Position numbers and translations under genes: made by a program
From: Hypsibius dujardini
Taxonomy: Eukaryota; Tardigrada; Eutardigrada; Parachela; Hypsibiidae
Direction of reading: 5' to 3'
Assembly: GCA_001579985.1 (NCBI GenBank)
Contig: LRSR01005960.1
Location: forward strand, 1 to 48,214
Length of the DNA: 48,214 nt
Part shown: positions 1-10,468 of the stretch, piece by piece
How the letters are laid out: each line of letters begins with the position of its first letter
Numbering within the stretch: the first letter of the stretch is position 1
The notes under the pieces: model-generated
Told to the model about the DNA's origin: nothing
Database searches by the model: none
What the model saw: only the letters and a program-made list of their open reading frames with translations

Positions 1-74
1 CTGTCTGTCTGTCTGTCTGTCTGTCTGTCTGGCTGTGTGTCTGTGTGTCTGTGTGTCTGTCTGCCTGAATCTAC

Positions 75-1478
75 CTGCGAGATGTGGCCGATCAAGAGTT
101 CCCGGCCCTCCTCAGCCCGCGGGTCATGGACCAAGAACTCATCGCCAAAGTCACAAAAGGCTCCCACGAAAATCCCCATCGCGTCACCGCTAATAAATGG
201 GATGCCTCGCGTTCGGACGTGGTTGTTCAGGACGATCCGACAAGCCAGCGGAATCTCCGTGGCGATCACGCAGTTGAAGTGCGCCTCGATCTGCTCGAGA
301 TGCTTCGGCGCGAGCGGGTCCCCACTGACGACCTCCACCGTCACGCCAGGATTGAGTTCGCGTAGTTTGGCCACACAGGCGTCCACACGTGGCACGCCGT
401 TACGCACGTCCTCCTCGGTGATGTAAAAGTTGCCGGCCAGGTCGGTCCATTGGGCGATGCGATTGTCCCATAAGCTGACTTTTCGGACGCCACCAAGAAT
501 CTATGAGATAATCAAATGCTCAAACACACTGGCTGATACAATTGAAAAAGAAGGCCGAACCCTTAATTTATTTAAACAAATACATCAGTCAGCAAATGCA
601 TGCTCAACTCATCAATCAATCGACACTGTTGATTGATTGATGAGTTGATTGATTGATGATGAACGGTACCAGTTACATGCCAATCAATCAATCAATCAAA
701 CGTTACACTACGCACAACGAAAAGCAAACTACCTAATCAATCAATCAATCTATCGACACTGTTGATTGATTGCCGATAAATGATACGTTACATGCCAATC
801 AATCAACCGACCGTTACACTACGCACAACGAAAGGAAAACTAGCTAATCAATCAACCGATTGATGAGTTGATTGATTGATGATGAACGATACCAGTTAAA
901 TGCCAATCAATCGATCGACCGTTATTCGACGCACAACGAAAGCAAAGTAGCTAATCAATCAACCGATTGATGAGTTGATTGATTGATGATGAACGATACC
1001 AGTTACATGCCAATCAATCGATCGACCGTTATTCGACGCACAACGAAAGCAAACTAGCTAATCAATCAATCGACCATTCCAATGTTCTACAATAATATCG
1101 TTGCTGCGGCACAGATTATACTTTCATTCTCAAACAACAAAACACAATATCTCAAGCCAACGACTAGATTAGCGCCCAAGTAGAAAAACCAAGCAGAGAA
1201 GAGTTGTTTTTTAGTACCAGATTTTTGGCAATTTCCACGCCGAGACCGCCCAAGCCCAAAATGAGGACGGACGCCTTGTGCATCCGCTTCATGGCTTCAT
1301 CCCCCAGGACGTAGCGCTGTCGGCTATACAGCGAGTCATCGATCTCCACGCTGGGCTGTCTTGCGAGACTGCCGATGGTCGGCGGCGGCGGCGGCGCGGA
1401 AGAAACGGTGGAAGGCGCGGAAGAAACGGTGGAAGGCGTATCCGCTGATTTGAAGATGTCTCTCTCGGCAGAAGTCAT
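75..1478 (-). CDS. UBA6: UBA6-type ubiquitin-activating enzyme E1, N-terminal part (gene continues past the left edge)
   Basis: Two coding exons are visible: 1478-1218 (87 codons, phase 0) and 500-75 (142 codons), joined through donor CTG|GTACTA and acceptor CATAG|ATTCTT; a further donor GCAG|GTAG at 74 leads out of the window. The product is the first adenylation half-domain of an E1, which activates ubiquitin (and FAT10 in vertebrates) with ATP in the cytosol and nucleus. Residues [18 protein letters not shown] lead into the nucleotide-binding loop GLGGLG. UBA1 normally has GLRGLG here and UBA6 GMGGLG; together with DFGDEF near the end of exon 2 this favours UBA6 over UBA1. A Ser/Pro/Thr-rich stretch of about 35 residues precedes the core. 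The start is the first ATG of the open frame. The catalytic-cysteine and ubiquitin-fold domains lie outside the window. UBA1 remains a possible alternative. Its dedicated E2, UBE2Z, is two genes to the right. Confidence 0.85.
580..1075. repeat. AATC-based minisatellite in UBA6 intron 1
   Basis: Roughly 120 bp units, each made of AATCAATC runs plus a conserved stretch (for example CGTTACACTACGCACAACGA and GATGAACGATACCAGTTA), are repeated about four times. Both orientations (AATC and GATT) occur inside the unit, so the transcript could form short hairpins. The array fills most of the 717 bp intron. Confidence 0.8.
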
Positions 1479-2110
1479 GACACGTCTACTTTTTTTGCTC
1501 GATAAAAGTCCACGATAAAAAATATCGCGACAGTTAGAATACTAAGAAACGAGCAAAATTCGGAAAAAATGATTGGATGAACAAAAAAGAAAAAAATAGG
1601 CTGAAAAGTCACATCGGCCGAATAATCAATCAATCAATCTATCGATCAATCTATCGATCAATCAACCAGTCAATCAATCAATCAATCAATCAATCAAGGG
1701 CGACCACGCGAAGTTTGAGTTCAATTCGGCTGCCACACATATGGCAATATTATAACGCTACCCGAGTCAAGCCATTTAGCTCGAGCTGTGTTTACAAGTT
1801 AGCAGAACGCACTTATCGAGCTAGATGGCCTAACTTGGACAACGCGATAATTACGGCCTCGCGTGTCGGTGACAGTACTGCGTAGCACTGAAACGTGGAG
1901 CATGAAGGATGGAGCATGAGAGATGGAGGATTAAGGTTGTCGAATGAAATCTATTTCATTCTGGACGATATTCGATAAAATTTATTGTAAATATATTTAA
2001 ATAAAATAAATAAGATATTATCTAAATCAATTATCCATTTTTGATAAAATACCATTCGTCAAATAAAATGTGCGATTGCGGCATGTGGGACCAATTAGGT
2101 AAACAGTAAC

Positions 2111-2143
<33 letters not shown>

Positions 2144-2240
2144 GCCGGTCTGTCTGTCTGCCGGTCTGTCTGTCTGTCCATCTGTCTGTCTGTCTGTTTG
2201 TCTGCCTGTCTGTCTGTCTGTTTGTCTGTTTGTCTGTCTA

Positions 2241-2281
<41 letters not shown>

Positions 2282-2634
2282 AGCTCCGCTTCTCTGTTTT
2301 TGCTTATCTTTCCGCTTTTTCCGTATTCTTACTCTTCATTCTCGCTGTAACCCAAACACGCCCGCGAGATCAATCGCAGTGGCGCCATCACTGCCAGAGT
2401 AGTTTTACGCTTAATCACGCAAAACTTGTCTCATGAATCATGGGCGCTAACAGAATATCATAGTCCCATAAATGATACAATCTACAACAAACCGTGTAAG
2501 CTGTACAGGCGAAATTACGAACGAGCAGAAAGTGTTAGGTAAAAAAGGACTGAAAGTACTGCAATTGTAACAACGAGATACAGGAAAGAGAAAAGAACGT
2601 ACAATAAACGTGTACGGAAGAACCAGGCAGAGGT
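1479..2634. other. Spacer between UBA6 start and FBXW9 end
   Basis: No convincing gene was found. It holds an (AATC)n run at 1622-1696, a segment at 1695-1815 with pieces resembling the dispersed inverted-repeat elements seen elsewhere (GCCACACATATGGC; a copy of the sequence at 34877), an AT-rich patch near 1970-2040 and a (CTGT)n array at 2110-2280. The UBA6 promoter should lie directly right of 1478; no TATA-like box stands out. Confidence 0.6.
2110..2280. repeat. (CTGT)n microsatellite
   Basis: About 43 near-perfect CTGT units with scattered CCTG and TTTG variants, in the UBA6-FBXW9 spacer. Confidence 0.95.
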
Positions 2635-2898
2635 TCAGTATAGGATGAATACCACAATCAAACTCGTACTTTTGGCCACCAGATACCGACAACCGGACCC
2701 CAAGCCAGCGCTAACGCATTGTTCCTTGAGAAATCCATTGCAGTGAAACCTATGTGGTAAAAAATAGCGGCTGTAACAAATCAAGGTCGACATAGCAGAT
2801 CCCATGTCTGAATATTCTCTGTCCGTCTGCCTGCTTTGCCTATCGGCCGTTCTGTCTGCCTGCCTGCCTGCCTGTCTGTCTGTCCATCTGTCTGTCCA

Positions 2899-2939
<41 letters not shown>

Positions 2940-3971
2940 GTGTCTGTGTGTCTGTGTGTCTGTCTGTGTGTCTGTGTGTCTGTGTCTGTGTGTGTGTGTG
3001 CGTGTGTGTCTGTGTGTCTGAATTTCCATCTATCTGACGATAACTGTCTCCCCTTTACCAGTGTCAGCACGATGTTCCCAGATGAGATCTGCCTTCCTGG
3101 TCGGCTGGCGCATCTTGGCCGAACGATCCATCGAGCAGGTAAGAATATGACCCGAATCACAGTGTAGGCCCGTAATTTGATTTTTCAGACCCACGCTATG
3201 CCCGATGGCCTCAGTCATATCCTCCACCAGTTCCAGCTCCTGACCGAGCTGATCATACAGCAGGACGTGACCCTTAAAGGTGCCTACCCAAACACTACCA
3301 CCACGCACGCACAGCTGGGTCCCGTAGTCGTTATTCGGAATCTAAAGTACAAGAAACCCAAACATAAAAAATGAAGACAAAAGGCGAAATTCGATTCGAA
3401 ACACAAGTCAGACATAAAGGCAGGCAATGTGGTAGGTATACAGACACTGAGACAGATACGCAAACAGACACCCAGACACCCAGACAGACAGACAGACAAC
3501 CAGCCAGACACCCCACCAGAAAGATACACAAACAGACAGACAGACAGACAGACATACAGACAGACAGACAAACAGGCAAGCAGCCAGGCAGGCAGGCAGA
3601 CAGACAGACAGACAGTTAACAAGCATACCGGCTTTTTTATGGAGAATTCGCCAGCTCGGACATCGAGAATCTGAAGTTTCTTATCCGAGCCAATCAAGAT
3701 AACTCGATCATTCTCCATGTGGACGCCCAGTACGGCATGCCGATGTGCTTGACTCTTTTGGAACACAGGCTCAGTTTTGGCTCTCGTGTCAAAAAGCGCC
3801 ACCTATTTCCAAAAAGATTACGCGACTGTTCGCAATTTAAGGAACGGAACTGGCGGAATTATCTTACCCCACCAATGAAAGTCCCGGCAATTGTCCGGTC
3901 GCCCTCCCACATGTGACAGGTAACAGAACCGGTAGTCCTACACTCAAACAAGCAAACGACAAGTGACTCCT

Positions 3972-4023
<52 letters not shown>

Positions 4024-4753
4024 ATCAATCAATCAATCGATCAATTGATTGATTGACTGCATGGTCAGCTGTTGTCAAAAACAGCTGCACGCATTGGCTC
4101 AAACTCCGACCACCCCCATTTTGCTGGGCGCCGGTAAATTTCGGTCGGCCTGAGGTTTTTTGCCACGCCTACTTTAAAGTAGTTTTCGGTGCTGCTGCAC
4201 CGACGGAATGGTTCAGATCGGACACGTTGATTGTGCAGTCCCAGGCACCTAGAGGACGAGAAACGGCGTGATCATGCCTTTCTTCCTCGAAAATGCACAG
4301 ACAAATCGATTCGACAATCCATTTACACACACCGGAACTCAAAAGCGATCCATGACTCTGAAGGGACCACACCCAGCCCTGAAAGGAAAGCAACAGAAAA
4401 GGTTCACTCATTTGACCGATCGATTTTCCTCAGCTTCTTCCTCATCCCGAATCCAATTGTGCAGACGTGCATATAGTTACCGCATGAGTATGCAAAAGAC
4501 TCTGAAAGTCCGCGTTGGGAGGTGCACCGGTCTCCAATAAAGCCGCCACATCCGTGGGAGCGCGCTTCTTAATGGCATCCAAATCCCACAAGATAACGTG
4601 GCGATCCCGGCCTCCACTGCACAGCAGCTTCCCGTCCTTGCTAAAGCACACTGCATTCTGACAGAGAGACAAGCAGTTAGGCAGGCAGACATTCAAACAG
4701 ACAGACAGACAGACAGACAGACATTCAAACAGACAGACAAACAGACAGGCAGC

Positions 4754-4795
<42 letters not shown>

Positions 4796-5400
4796 GGCAG
4801 ACAGACAGGCAGGCAGGCAGGCAGACAGGCAGACAGACAGGGAGACAAACAGACACCGTCCTTACCACATCACCACCGACTAGACCTCCTTCGCCATGGC
4901 CAAATATTCGTTTCTCCATATTCTTCTCAGCGTTCTTAAAGAGCTTGAAATGGGTTTCCCGGTCGCGGCAGCGATGTCGCCAAATTGCGGGCTGCTTCAC
5001 ATGATCTGAAAAGCAGAGCATTTTCTAAGCCAAGAAAGCAGTCAGTTAATTAAAGTATTCAACGATCAGGAACTATGCTAAGAAGAGGCCGATCAATAAA
5101 TCAAAGCGTACCGGGAATTATGGGATATGATGCTGGCCATTGGTTTTTAATGCGGATCCTCCAGTACTGCTCACTGCCGAAGATTTCATTGAGACGCGAG
5201 CTGGTGCTCGACAGACTCTCCACAATCTCCGTGGGCTCGAGGAAGCCGCCAATGTGCTGGAGGATTTCCACGGGCAGCTGGTCCAGCACCGGACGCGGCT
5301 GGTCTCTTCTCGGAACCTCGTCTTCCTCCTCCTGGCAAACATCCATGCCAGCAACTTCCCGCTCCGACAGCTCCGCAAAGTCCTGCGAGAGTGGTTCCAT
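2635..5400 (-). CDS. FBXW9: F-box/WD40-repeat protein 9-like (SCF substrate receptor)
   Basis: Eight coding exons fit in phase: 5400-5112, 5005-4866, 4657-4481, 4378-4329, 3937-3868, 3802-3629, 3341-3059, 2807-2635. The N-terminus holds an F-box (about residues 35-80, core LDQLPVEILQHIGGFL), which binds SKP1. Then come WD40 blades: exon 3 ends a blade with SGGRDRHVILWDL, exon 4 has GWVWSL, exon 6 KVALFDTRA-like and KKLQILDVRAGE, exon 7 GGSVWVGTFKGHVLLYD. The order and wording match FBXW9 of vertebrates. F-box/WD40 proteins bring substrates to the SCF ubiquitin ligase. The ATG at 5400 is chosen because upstream frames lack an ATG; an acceptor-like GTGCAG ends 13 bases before it. The last exon is uncertain: the phase-1 donor G|GTAAAG gives the end used here, while a frame reading TWDLLCRP followed by a stop at 2781 would look more like a WD40 end but lacks a good donor. 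Exon 4 uses a weak donor, GT|GTGTAAAT. Confidence 0.83.
2850..3025. repeat. (CTGT)n/(GTGTCT)n array in FBXW9 intron 7
   Basis: CTGT units grade into TGTGTCTG and TG repeats towards 3020. On the sense strand of FBXW9 this is (ACAG)n, reverse-complementary to the array in intron 6. Confidence 0.95.
3435..3616. repeat. (ACAG)n array in FBXW9 intron 6
   Basis: Degenerate ACAG units fill most of the intron; the sense strand reads (CTGT)n. Confidence 0.93.
3974..4270. repeat. AATC run plus inverted-repeat element copy in FBXW9 intron 4
   Basis: An (AATC)n run at 3974-4045 is followed by a dispersed element (about 4058-4200). It contains GGCTCAAACTCCGACCACCC and a GGTTTTTTGCCACG end, and matches, in the opposite orientation, the element in KANSL2 intron 6 (38703-38933). 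Confidence 0.75.
4695..4850. repeat. (ACAG)n array in FBXW9 intron 2
   Basis: The sense strand reads (CTGT)n. The array runs into the acceptor of exon 3 (CTCTCTGTCAG), so it also supplies that site's pyrimidine tract. Confidence 0.93.
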
Positions 5401-5454
5401 GTTTCGCGGGACGCTGCACAATTCAATTCAGTCAAATCGTTCGTAAATCAATCA

Positions 5455-5735
5455 CCGTAATCAGCTAATCAATCAATCAATCAGACAATAAAGCACGCAA
5501 GTTTACCATTAAACCAATAGTTCAATCAATCAATCGATCAGCCAATAAAGCACGCAAGTCTACCGCTAAATCAATAGTTCAATCAACCAATCAATCAACC
5601 AACAAAGCACGCAAGTCTACCGCTAAATCAATAGTTCAATCAACCAATCAATCAGCCAATAAAGCACACAAGTCTACCACTAAACCAATAGTTCAATCAA
5701 GGATAAGATCAAGCAGCAAAGTGTAAATAAATAAA
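5455..5735. repeat. Minisatellite upstream of FBXW9
   Basis: About 60 bp unit with CAATAAAGCACGCAAGTCTACC and TAAATCAATAGTTCAATCAA parts, four copies with point differences. It lies directly upstream of the FBXW9 start. Confidence 0.85.
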
Positions 5736-5739
5736 ACAA

Positions 5740-6435
5740 TCAGTTCGGAAATGCATACTCGCTAATGATTCATTACGTTGAATGCAAGGAAAACAACCTA
5801 TAAGATGGTTGAAGTGTCACGAAACTAGAGTTTAAGAAAAACGGTCGATCTGGAATTTTTTGCAAGCTCACCCAGGGAATGATTTTGACTGTTTTGCCTT
5901 AAAAAACTCAGCTTCCCCTCACCTAATCCCGTGAACACCGGCAAAAAATTAAAACCGAATCTGCTTCCAATCAGTGAAAGGGAACGCGGTAATCTAAGAC
6001 TAAAACTGTACCAGAGAAAGAGAGATGACCTAAATCTTTTGCGAAAGGATAAGTGAAAACTGAAAAAGCAAAACAAACATCAAGTGCACATGTGCAATGC
6101 GCAAATGATAGTTCTGTGTTGCGCAGCGCACGGATTTTGATCGCTGCCCAATCAACAATCAATCCGACGCATCCCCATCAACTGACGAGTGAGTGGACGT
6201 ATTTAAAGAAACTCATCCTTCCACTCAATTTATTACACGAGAAAACGAAAAAAGAGAAAAAATTTCTGAAAGTTACACGAAGAAAAAAAAAGGTGAACGC
6301 AACAGTTTTTTTTCGATATTAAAATTAAAGCCACATCTACGGGGCTGCAGGCGCTGTAATGGAAAACAGGTCTCGTGAAAAGATCCCTAAAAACCGAGTC
6401 ACCCGCAGGAGGGCTTCAGTGGACAGGCGAGCCAG
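5740..6435. other. Spacer between FBXW9 start and UBE2Z end
   Basis: AT-rich, unique sequence without a supported gene. It should hold the FBXW9 promoter and the UBE2Z 3' UTR. A minus-strand AATAAA-type signal may lie near 6226 (TTTATT on the plus strand), about 210 bases beyond the UBE2Z stop. Confidence 0.5.
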
Positions 6436-9400
6436 TTAGCAATCCAGAATCTCAATGGGTTCCTGGGAGTAAGGGACACGGCGCTTCATATCGGTTAGGC
6501 GAGTCTTCAAGCCGGCCCAGTCATGCCGAGATTGGCCGGAATACGCGTACATCTGGAACATAAAGCGTAAACACACTGCTCCGAGAGTCGGCAGACAGGC
6601 AGACAAACAGACAGACAGAGAGACATCCAGCCAGACAGACAGACAGACAGACAAACAGACATCCAGACATCCAGACATCCAGCCAGACATCCAGCCAGAC
6701 AGACAGACAGACAGACAGACAGATGGACAGACAGACAGACAGACAGTCAGACAGATGGACAGACAAACAGATGGATAGACAGATGGACAGACAGACAGAG
6801 AGACAGACAGGCAGGCATATGGACAGACAGACAGACAGATGGACAGACAGACATATGAATAAATCGCGCATGCCTGAGCTTGATGCTTGGACTTCACCGC
6901 CGGCTGATGCAGGGCCGCTTCACAGGCGCTCAGCATTTCGTTGAAGTTCTTATGGAAAGAGCTATACATGGCGCGCTTGAACTTCTCTGGCCAGAACAAC
7001 TGTCCCGGCCGAGCCGGTCCGGTCTGTTGGAGCGCCAGGTCCAAATTATCGAGCACGGCCACTCGGATCGTGTCGTATCGGACGTTGTGGTCGTATGCGA
7101 TGATGCTCGGATCGGTCAGCAGCTGTTTCTCGTGGCCGGGCTCATTGCGTAGTGCTCCGACGCTCATGAGGCTCTGGATACTCGTCAACACTACTGAAAC
7201 CGTCATCGCAGCTGTCCAGGATGGGCCGCTCCAAGTTCTACCGTCAAAAACGAATCTTTTTGGAGTAAATCTTGCTGCCGGGGAAAGAGTTTCCTACCCG
7301 AGAATGCTCAGACAGATCTTTCCCTCGGCATAAAGATTCGGTCCGAATCTGACGCGGCCGCCGTCCGTCGTCAGGATGCACACGCGAGGGGGCTTCAGTG
7401 GGTAGTCCGGGCCGACGCGCAAGTAAAACTGGAAGAACCCACCTTCGTATGGCGTATCCTTCGGTCCGATGATCAGAGCTGCGAAAAACAATTCAAAATT
7501 TAAAAAAAACCCTGTTTTTAATCAAATTTAAAATCTTGATTTAAACAACACTGAATGATCTACTCTCTCGTTAACTCCTCTAACTCACCGTGCAGCTTCG
7601 TAATATCATCTTCGTTCGGTTGAATGTACACATTCAAGAGCTCCTCTTCCGACAAGGAATGAGCCAGATCATGCTGTAAAAAAAACCAAATTTTTTCAGC
7701 CTCCAGATCCGCCGGGCGAACGTTGGTCTAGATCTTCGCTCAACCTACACACATGGCCACAATTTTGGGTGGCAGAGTTCGAGCCATCAGGGTGGTCTGA
7801 GTTTGAGCCACCACCGTGGTCTAAGTTTGAGCCACCACGGTGGTCTAAGTTTGAGCCACCACAGGTGGCAGAGTTCGAGCCACCACCGTGGTCTGAGTTT
7901 GAGCCACCACAGGTGGCAGAGTTCGAGCCACCACCGTGGTCTGAGTTTGAGCCACCACCGTGGTCTAAGTTTGAGCCACCACAGGTGGCAGAGTTCGAGC
8001 CATCACGGTGGTCTAAGTTTGAGCCATCAGGGTGGTCTGAGTATGAGCCACCAGGGTGGTCTGAGTTTGAGCCATCAGGGTAGTCTGAGTTTGAGCCATC
8101 AGGGTGGTCTGAGTTTGAGCCACCAGGTGGTCTGAGTTTAAGCCACCCAAAATTGTGGCAATCATTACCGACCTGCAGGCGCTTCTTGCACATTGCCGTC
8201 GGCTGAGCATTGTCCCAGTCGGTGGAGTGACGCGGGTCCCAGTTGCTGACCAGGACGTGCGGGACAGCCATGGCCATCGCGGCCGCGGCCGCAGAATGAA
8301 AATGAGCAGCCATCCCGGATGCTAGACCTGAAAAAAGGGTTATGCTTCTTATGAGCATGAACTTGCGAGAAAACCAAATGAGGATTATGGAGAAAAAAAA
8401 GCCGGTTCCATTTGCGCTTGATGAGAAGGTGGGACCGCTTCAATCGTGTTCCCAAAAGACATTCACCTCATCCCACCCACCTGATGTGGACCCGCCATCA
8501 TCATCCATGCCGTCGAAATCAAGCAATCCACTCATGTCGCCATACTCGTCGGAATCGTCGTCGCTGCTGTTGTACCCGGCTGATTGGTTGACCGTCATGT
8601 ACGGTTGCTTCTTCTTCGGCGTGATCTTCCCCTTCACCGGCTTCGCTTTTCCCTTCCCCGCGGTGGAAGCGGACGTAGACGGACCAGCCAGACTCGAGAA
8701 TGAGGCAGCAGGAAGTACTTTCTTGGCGGTCGTCTTCATGGCGGCCGTTGTTGGGACTGTCGCTGTCTTCGCCGCTGCCTTCGCCGCATTGGCGCGGGAT
8801 GAACGCCCGCTCTTCGTGGTTGATGTCTCTTCGGTCAACACACCGGCAGCTGTTTAACACAGGAAGAACAATTCTAAAGCACCAATCCTAAACAGATTTG
8901 TCCACGCTTGTAGCCGTCAGATTGATTGATTGATTAGATTGATTGATTGATTGGTTGATTGATTGATTGCTGAGATTGATTGATTGATTGGTTGGTTGAT
9001 TGGTTGATTGCTTTGATTAATTGATTGAATGATTGATTGATTGGTTGGTTGATTGGTAGATTGCTTTGATTGATTGATTGAATGATTGATTGATTGATTT
9101 GTTGATTGATTGATTGCTTCGATCGAATGATTGATTGGTTGGTTGGTTGATTGATTGCTTTGATTGGTTGATTTACTTGATGTTTAGTGATGAAGGCATA
9201 ATCAACGATCAACCGGTCAATAACTAACCGAAAAAGGTCTTTTCGAAATTCCAGAGTGAGATTTTAAAGAGATCTTTTATTCTGTCATAGATAGCGACTG
9301 GTCCGGCCAAAAGGATGTACAACTAAACATCATGATGACGGCTTCATCATTAAACATCATGTAGATCAACCAATCAATCAAAGCAACCCAAAGGCCTGAA

Positions 9401-9912
9401 ACAAACTCGCGAATCTATACATAGCCAAGAAAAGGTTTGCTGGATTTCCAAAAAGGATACTTTTAACCAAGTTACTCATTCCCCGCATCGATTGGCCAAA
9501 CTTTCGAAGCAGTGAAACGGTAAAAAAACATGCGCACTGTCTCAATCAGAACCTCAGAAACAGTCGATGAAACTGCACTCCTTCACCTATGATTGATTGA
9601 TTGATTGGTCGATGAAACTGCACTCCTTCACCCTATGATTGATTGATTGATTGGTTGATAAAACAGCACTCCTGCAACCTACAGTTGATTGGTTGATTGG
9701 TCGATAAAACTGCACTCCTGCAACCCACGATAGATTGATTGATTGATTGGTCGACTTCATATACCTGCTGAAATCGGTTCTGCGTTGGTGTTCTTCGGTT
9801 TGCACAGACGCTTCGAAGAGCGCGTCGAGGTGGAGGCCGCCGGCTCGCCGCCGTCCATTTCCTCATCTGATGGAGGGGAGCTGACTGCTTTGGATTTCCG
9901 TTTGGGAGGCAT
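6436..9912 (-). CDS. UBE2Z: Ubiquitin-conjugating enzyme E2 Z (USE1-type)
   Basis: Seven coding exons join exactly in phase to give 464 residues: 9912-9765, 8849-8481, 8327-8173, 7673-7589, 7478-7298, 7237-6898, 6552-6436. E2 enzymes take ubiquitin from an E1 thioester and pass it to substrates or E3s; UBE2Z is loaded by UBA6, not UBA1, and also carries FAT10 in vertebrates. The first 190 or so residues are basic, Ser/Ala-rich and acidic by turns, longer than the human N-terminal extension. A conserved segment [12 protein letters not shown] opens the core. The UBC fold follows with [27 protein letters not shown] and the active-site cysteine in [16 protein letters not shown] (Cys about 308), then the UBE2Z-typical tail. 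No HPN triad is present, as expected for this family. The start ATG sits one base after an acceptor-like TTTCAG. Gene order places it near UBA6. Confidence 0.93.
6600..6855. repeat. (ACAG)n array in UBE2Z intron 6
   Basis: ACAG units with ATCC-containing and ATGG-containing variants; the sense strand is (CTGT)n. It fills nearly the whole 345 bp intron. Confidence 0.93.
7747..8159. mobile_element. Inverted-terminus element with an internal 24 bp satellite, filling UBE2Z intron 3
   Basis: The left end has ACACACATGGCCAC followed by AATTTTGGGTGGC. The 18 bases at 7756-7773 are repeated as an exact reverse complement at 8142-8159. Between them are about 15 tandem copies of a 24 bp unit (TGGTCTGAGTTTGAGCCACC type). 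The right end stops 13 bases from the exon 3 donor, so the 499 bp intron is mostly this element. No coding capacity. Related copies lie at 10889-11004, 26248-26528 and 46857-47193. Confidence 0.82.
8918..9180. repeat. (GATT)n array in UBE2Z intron 1
   Basis: GATT units interrupted by GCTTTGATTG and GGTTGG variants give a higher-order period of about 55-60 bp. Confidence 0.9.
9562..9755. repeat. Minisatellite in UBE2Z intron 1
   Basis: Four copies of a 45-50 bp unit (GATGAAACTGCACTCCTTCA plus a GATTGATTGATTGG run), ending immediately before the exon 1 donor at 9764. Confidence 0.85.
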
Positions 9913-10468
9913 TCTGAAATCGGGAACTGTGAAAACAAGCGGAGAAAATTACCGTACTCTGGTTTGACCAAGTTAAAGCCACTTTCTGTCTGGTTTGAGA
10001 CTCGTCAGCTCAGCAAAATAATTGCAGTCCGACAAATGGCTCTAACTCGGTCACCAAAACAACGACAAATTGAAGCAAATTTAACCCATTCTTCCGGCAG
10101 ACATACCTGACGCACAAACCGCCCGAGATGTTTCCTCCCCAGATCCTTCGAGAATTCCTCCGAATAATTTTCCCGCAAATGCGTAAAAAATGTTTGACGA
10201 AAATGAGCGATTGCCTAGGACCCCAAACATAGTGTGGACCCCTGAGACCCCAAACACAAACACTCTTTTTACCTGTTAGTGTGGGCCCCTGCGGGGCGTA
10301 ACGACACAAGGGCGGAGCCTTAACAACAAAAGGGGCCGGACTTGAAATTGGCTTGCAAAATTTTCATTTTTTTTAAATTCATTTAAATTCATTAAGTTTG
10401 CGTTGGATTATCGAAATCTTCCCGATTTTCTCCCACCTTTCGATACAGCTCCTTCTTCCTGCGCGAAA
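9913..10468. promoter_or_regulatory. Divergent promoter region of UBE2Z and SNRPD1
   Basis: The two start codons face away from each other across 556 bp of unique, repeat-free DNA, one of the few spacers here without arrays, which suggests constraint. No TATA box is evident. Acceptor-like sites lie just before both ATGs (TTTCAG|A at 9913; GATACAG about 23 bases before 10469), so 5' UTR introns or trans-splicing are possible. Confidence 0.5.

Noticed and set aside
75-1478. Calling the E1 UBA1
   Set aside because: [15 protein letters not shown] and DFGDEF fit UBA6 better, although the missing part of the gene leaves some doubt.
2447-2692. Minus-strand open frame after FBXW9
   Set aside because: It overlaps the FBXW9 last exon and 3' UTR in another frame and shows no conserved pattern.
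2781-3160. Open frames rich in Cys-Leu-Ser-Val or Thr-Asp-Arg-Gln repeats here and at every CTGT array
   Set aside because: A four-base repeat without stops gives open frames in several phases; these are repeat translations, not genes.
7769-8135. Open frames made of WSEFEPSG and GGSNSDHP units
   Set aside because: They translate the 24 bp satellite in UBE2Z intron 3 and recur at 26270 in a Dicer intron; the length multiple of three keeps them open.
8440-8841. UBE2Z starting at an internal codon in exon 2
   Set aside because: The exon has a good acceptor at 8850 and joins in phase to an upstream exon with an ATG at 9912, which extends the same low-complexity N-terminus.
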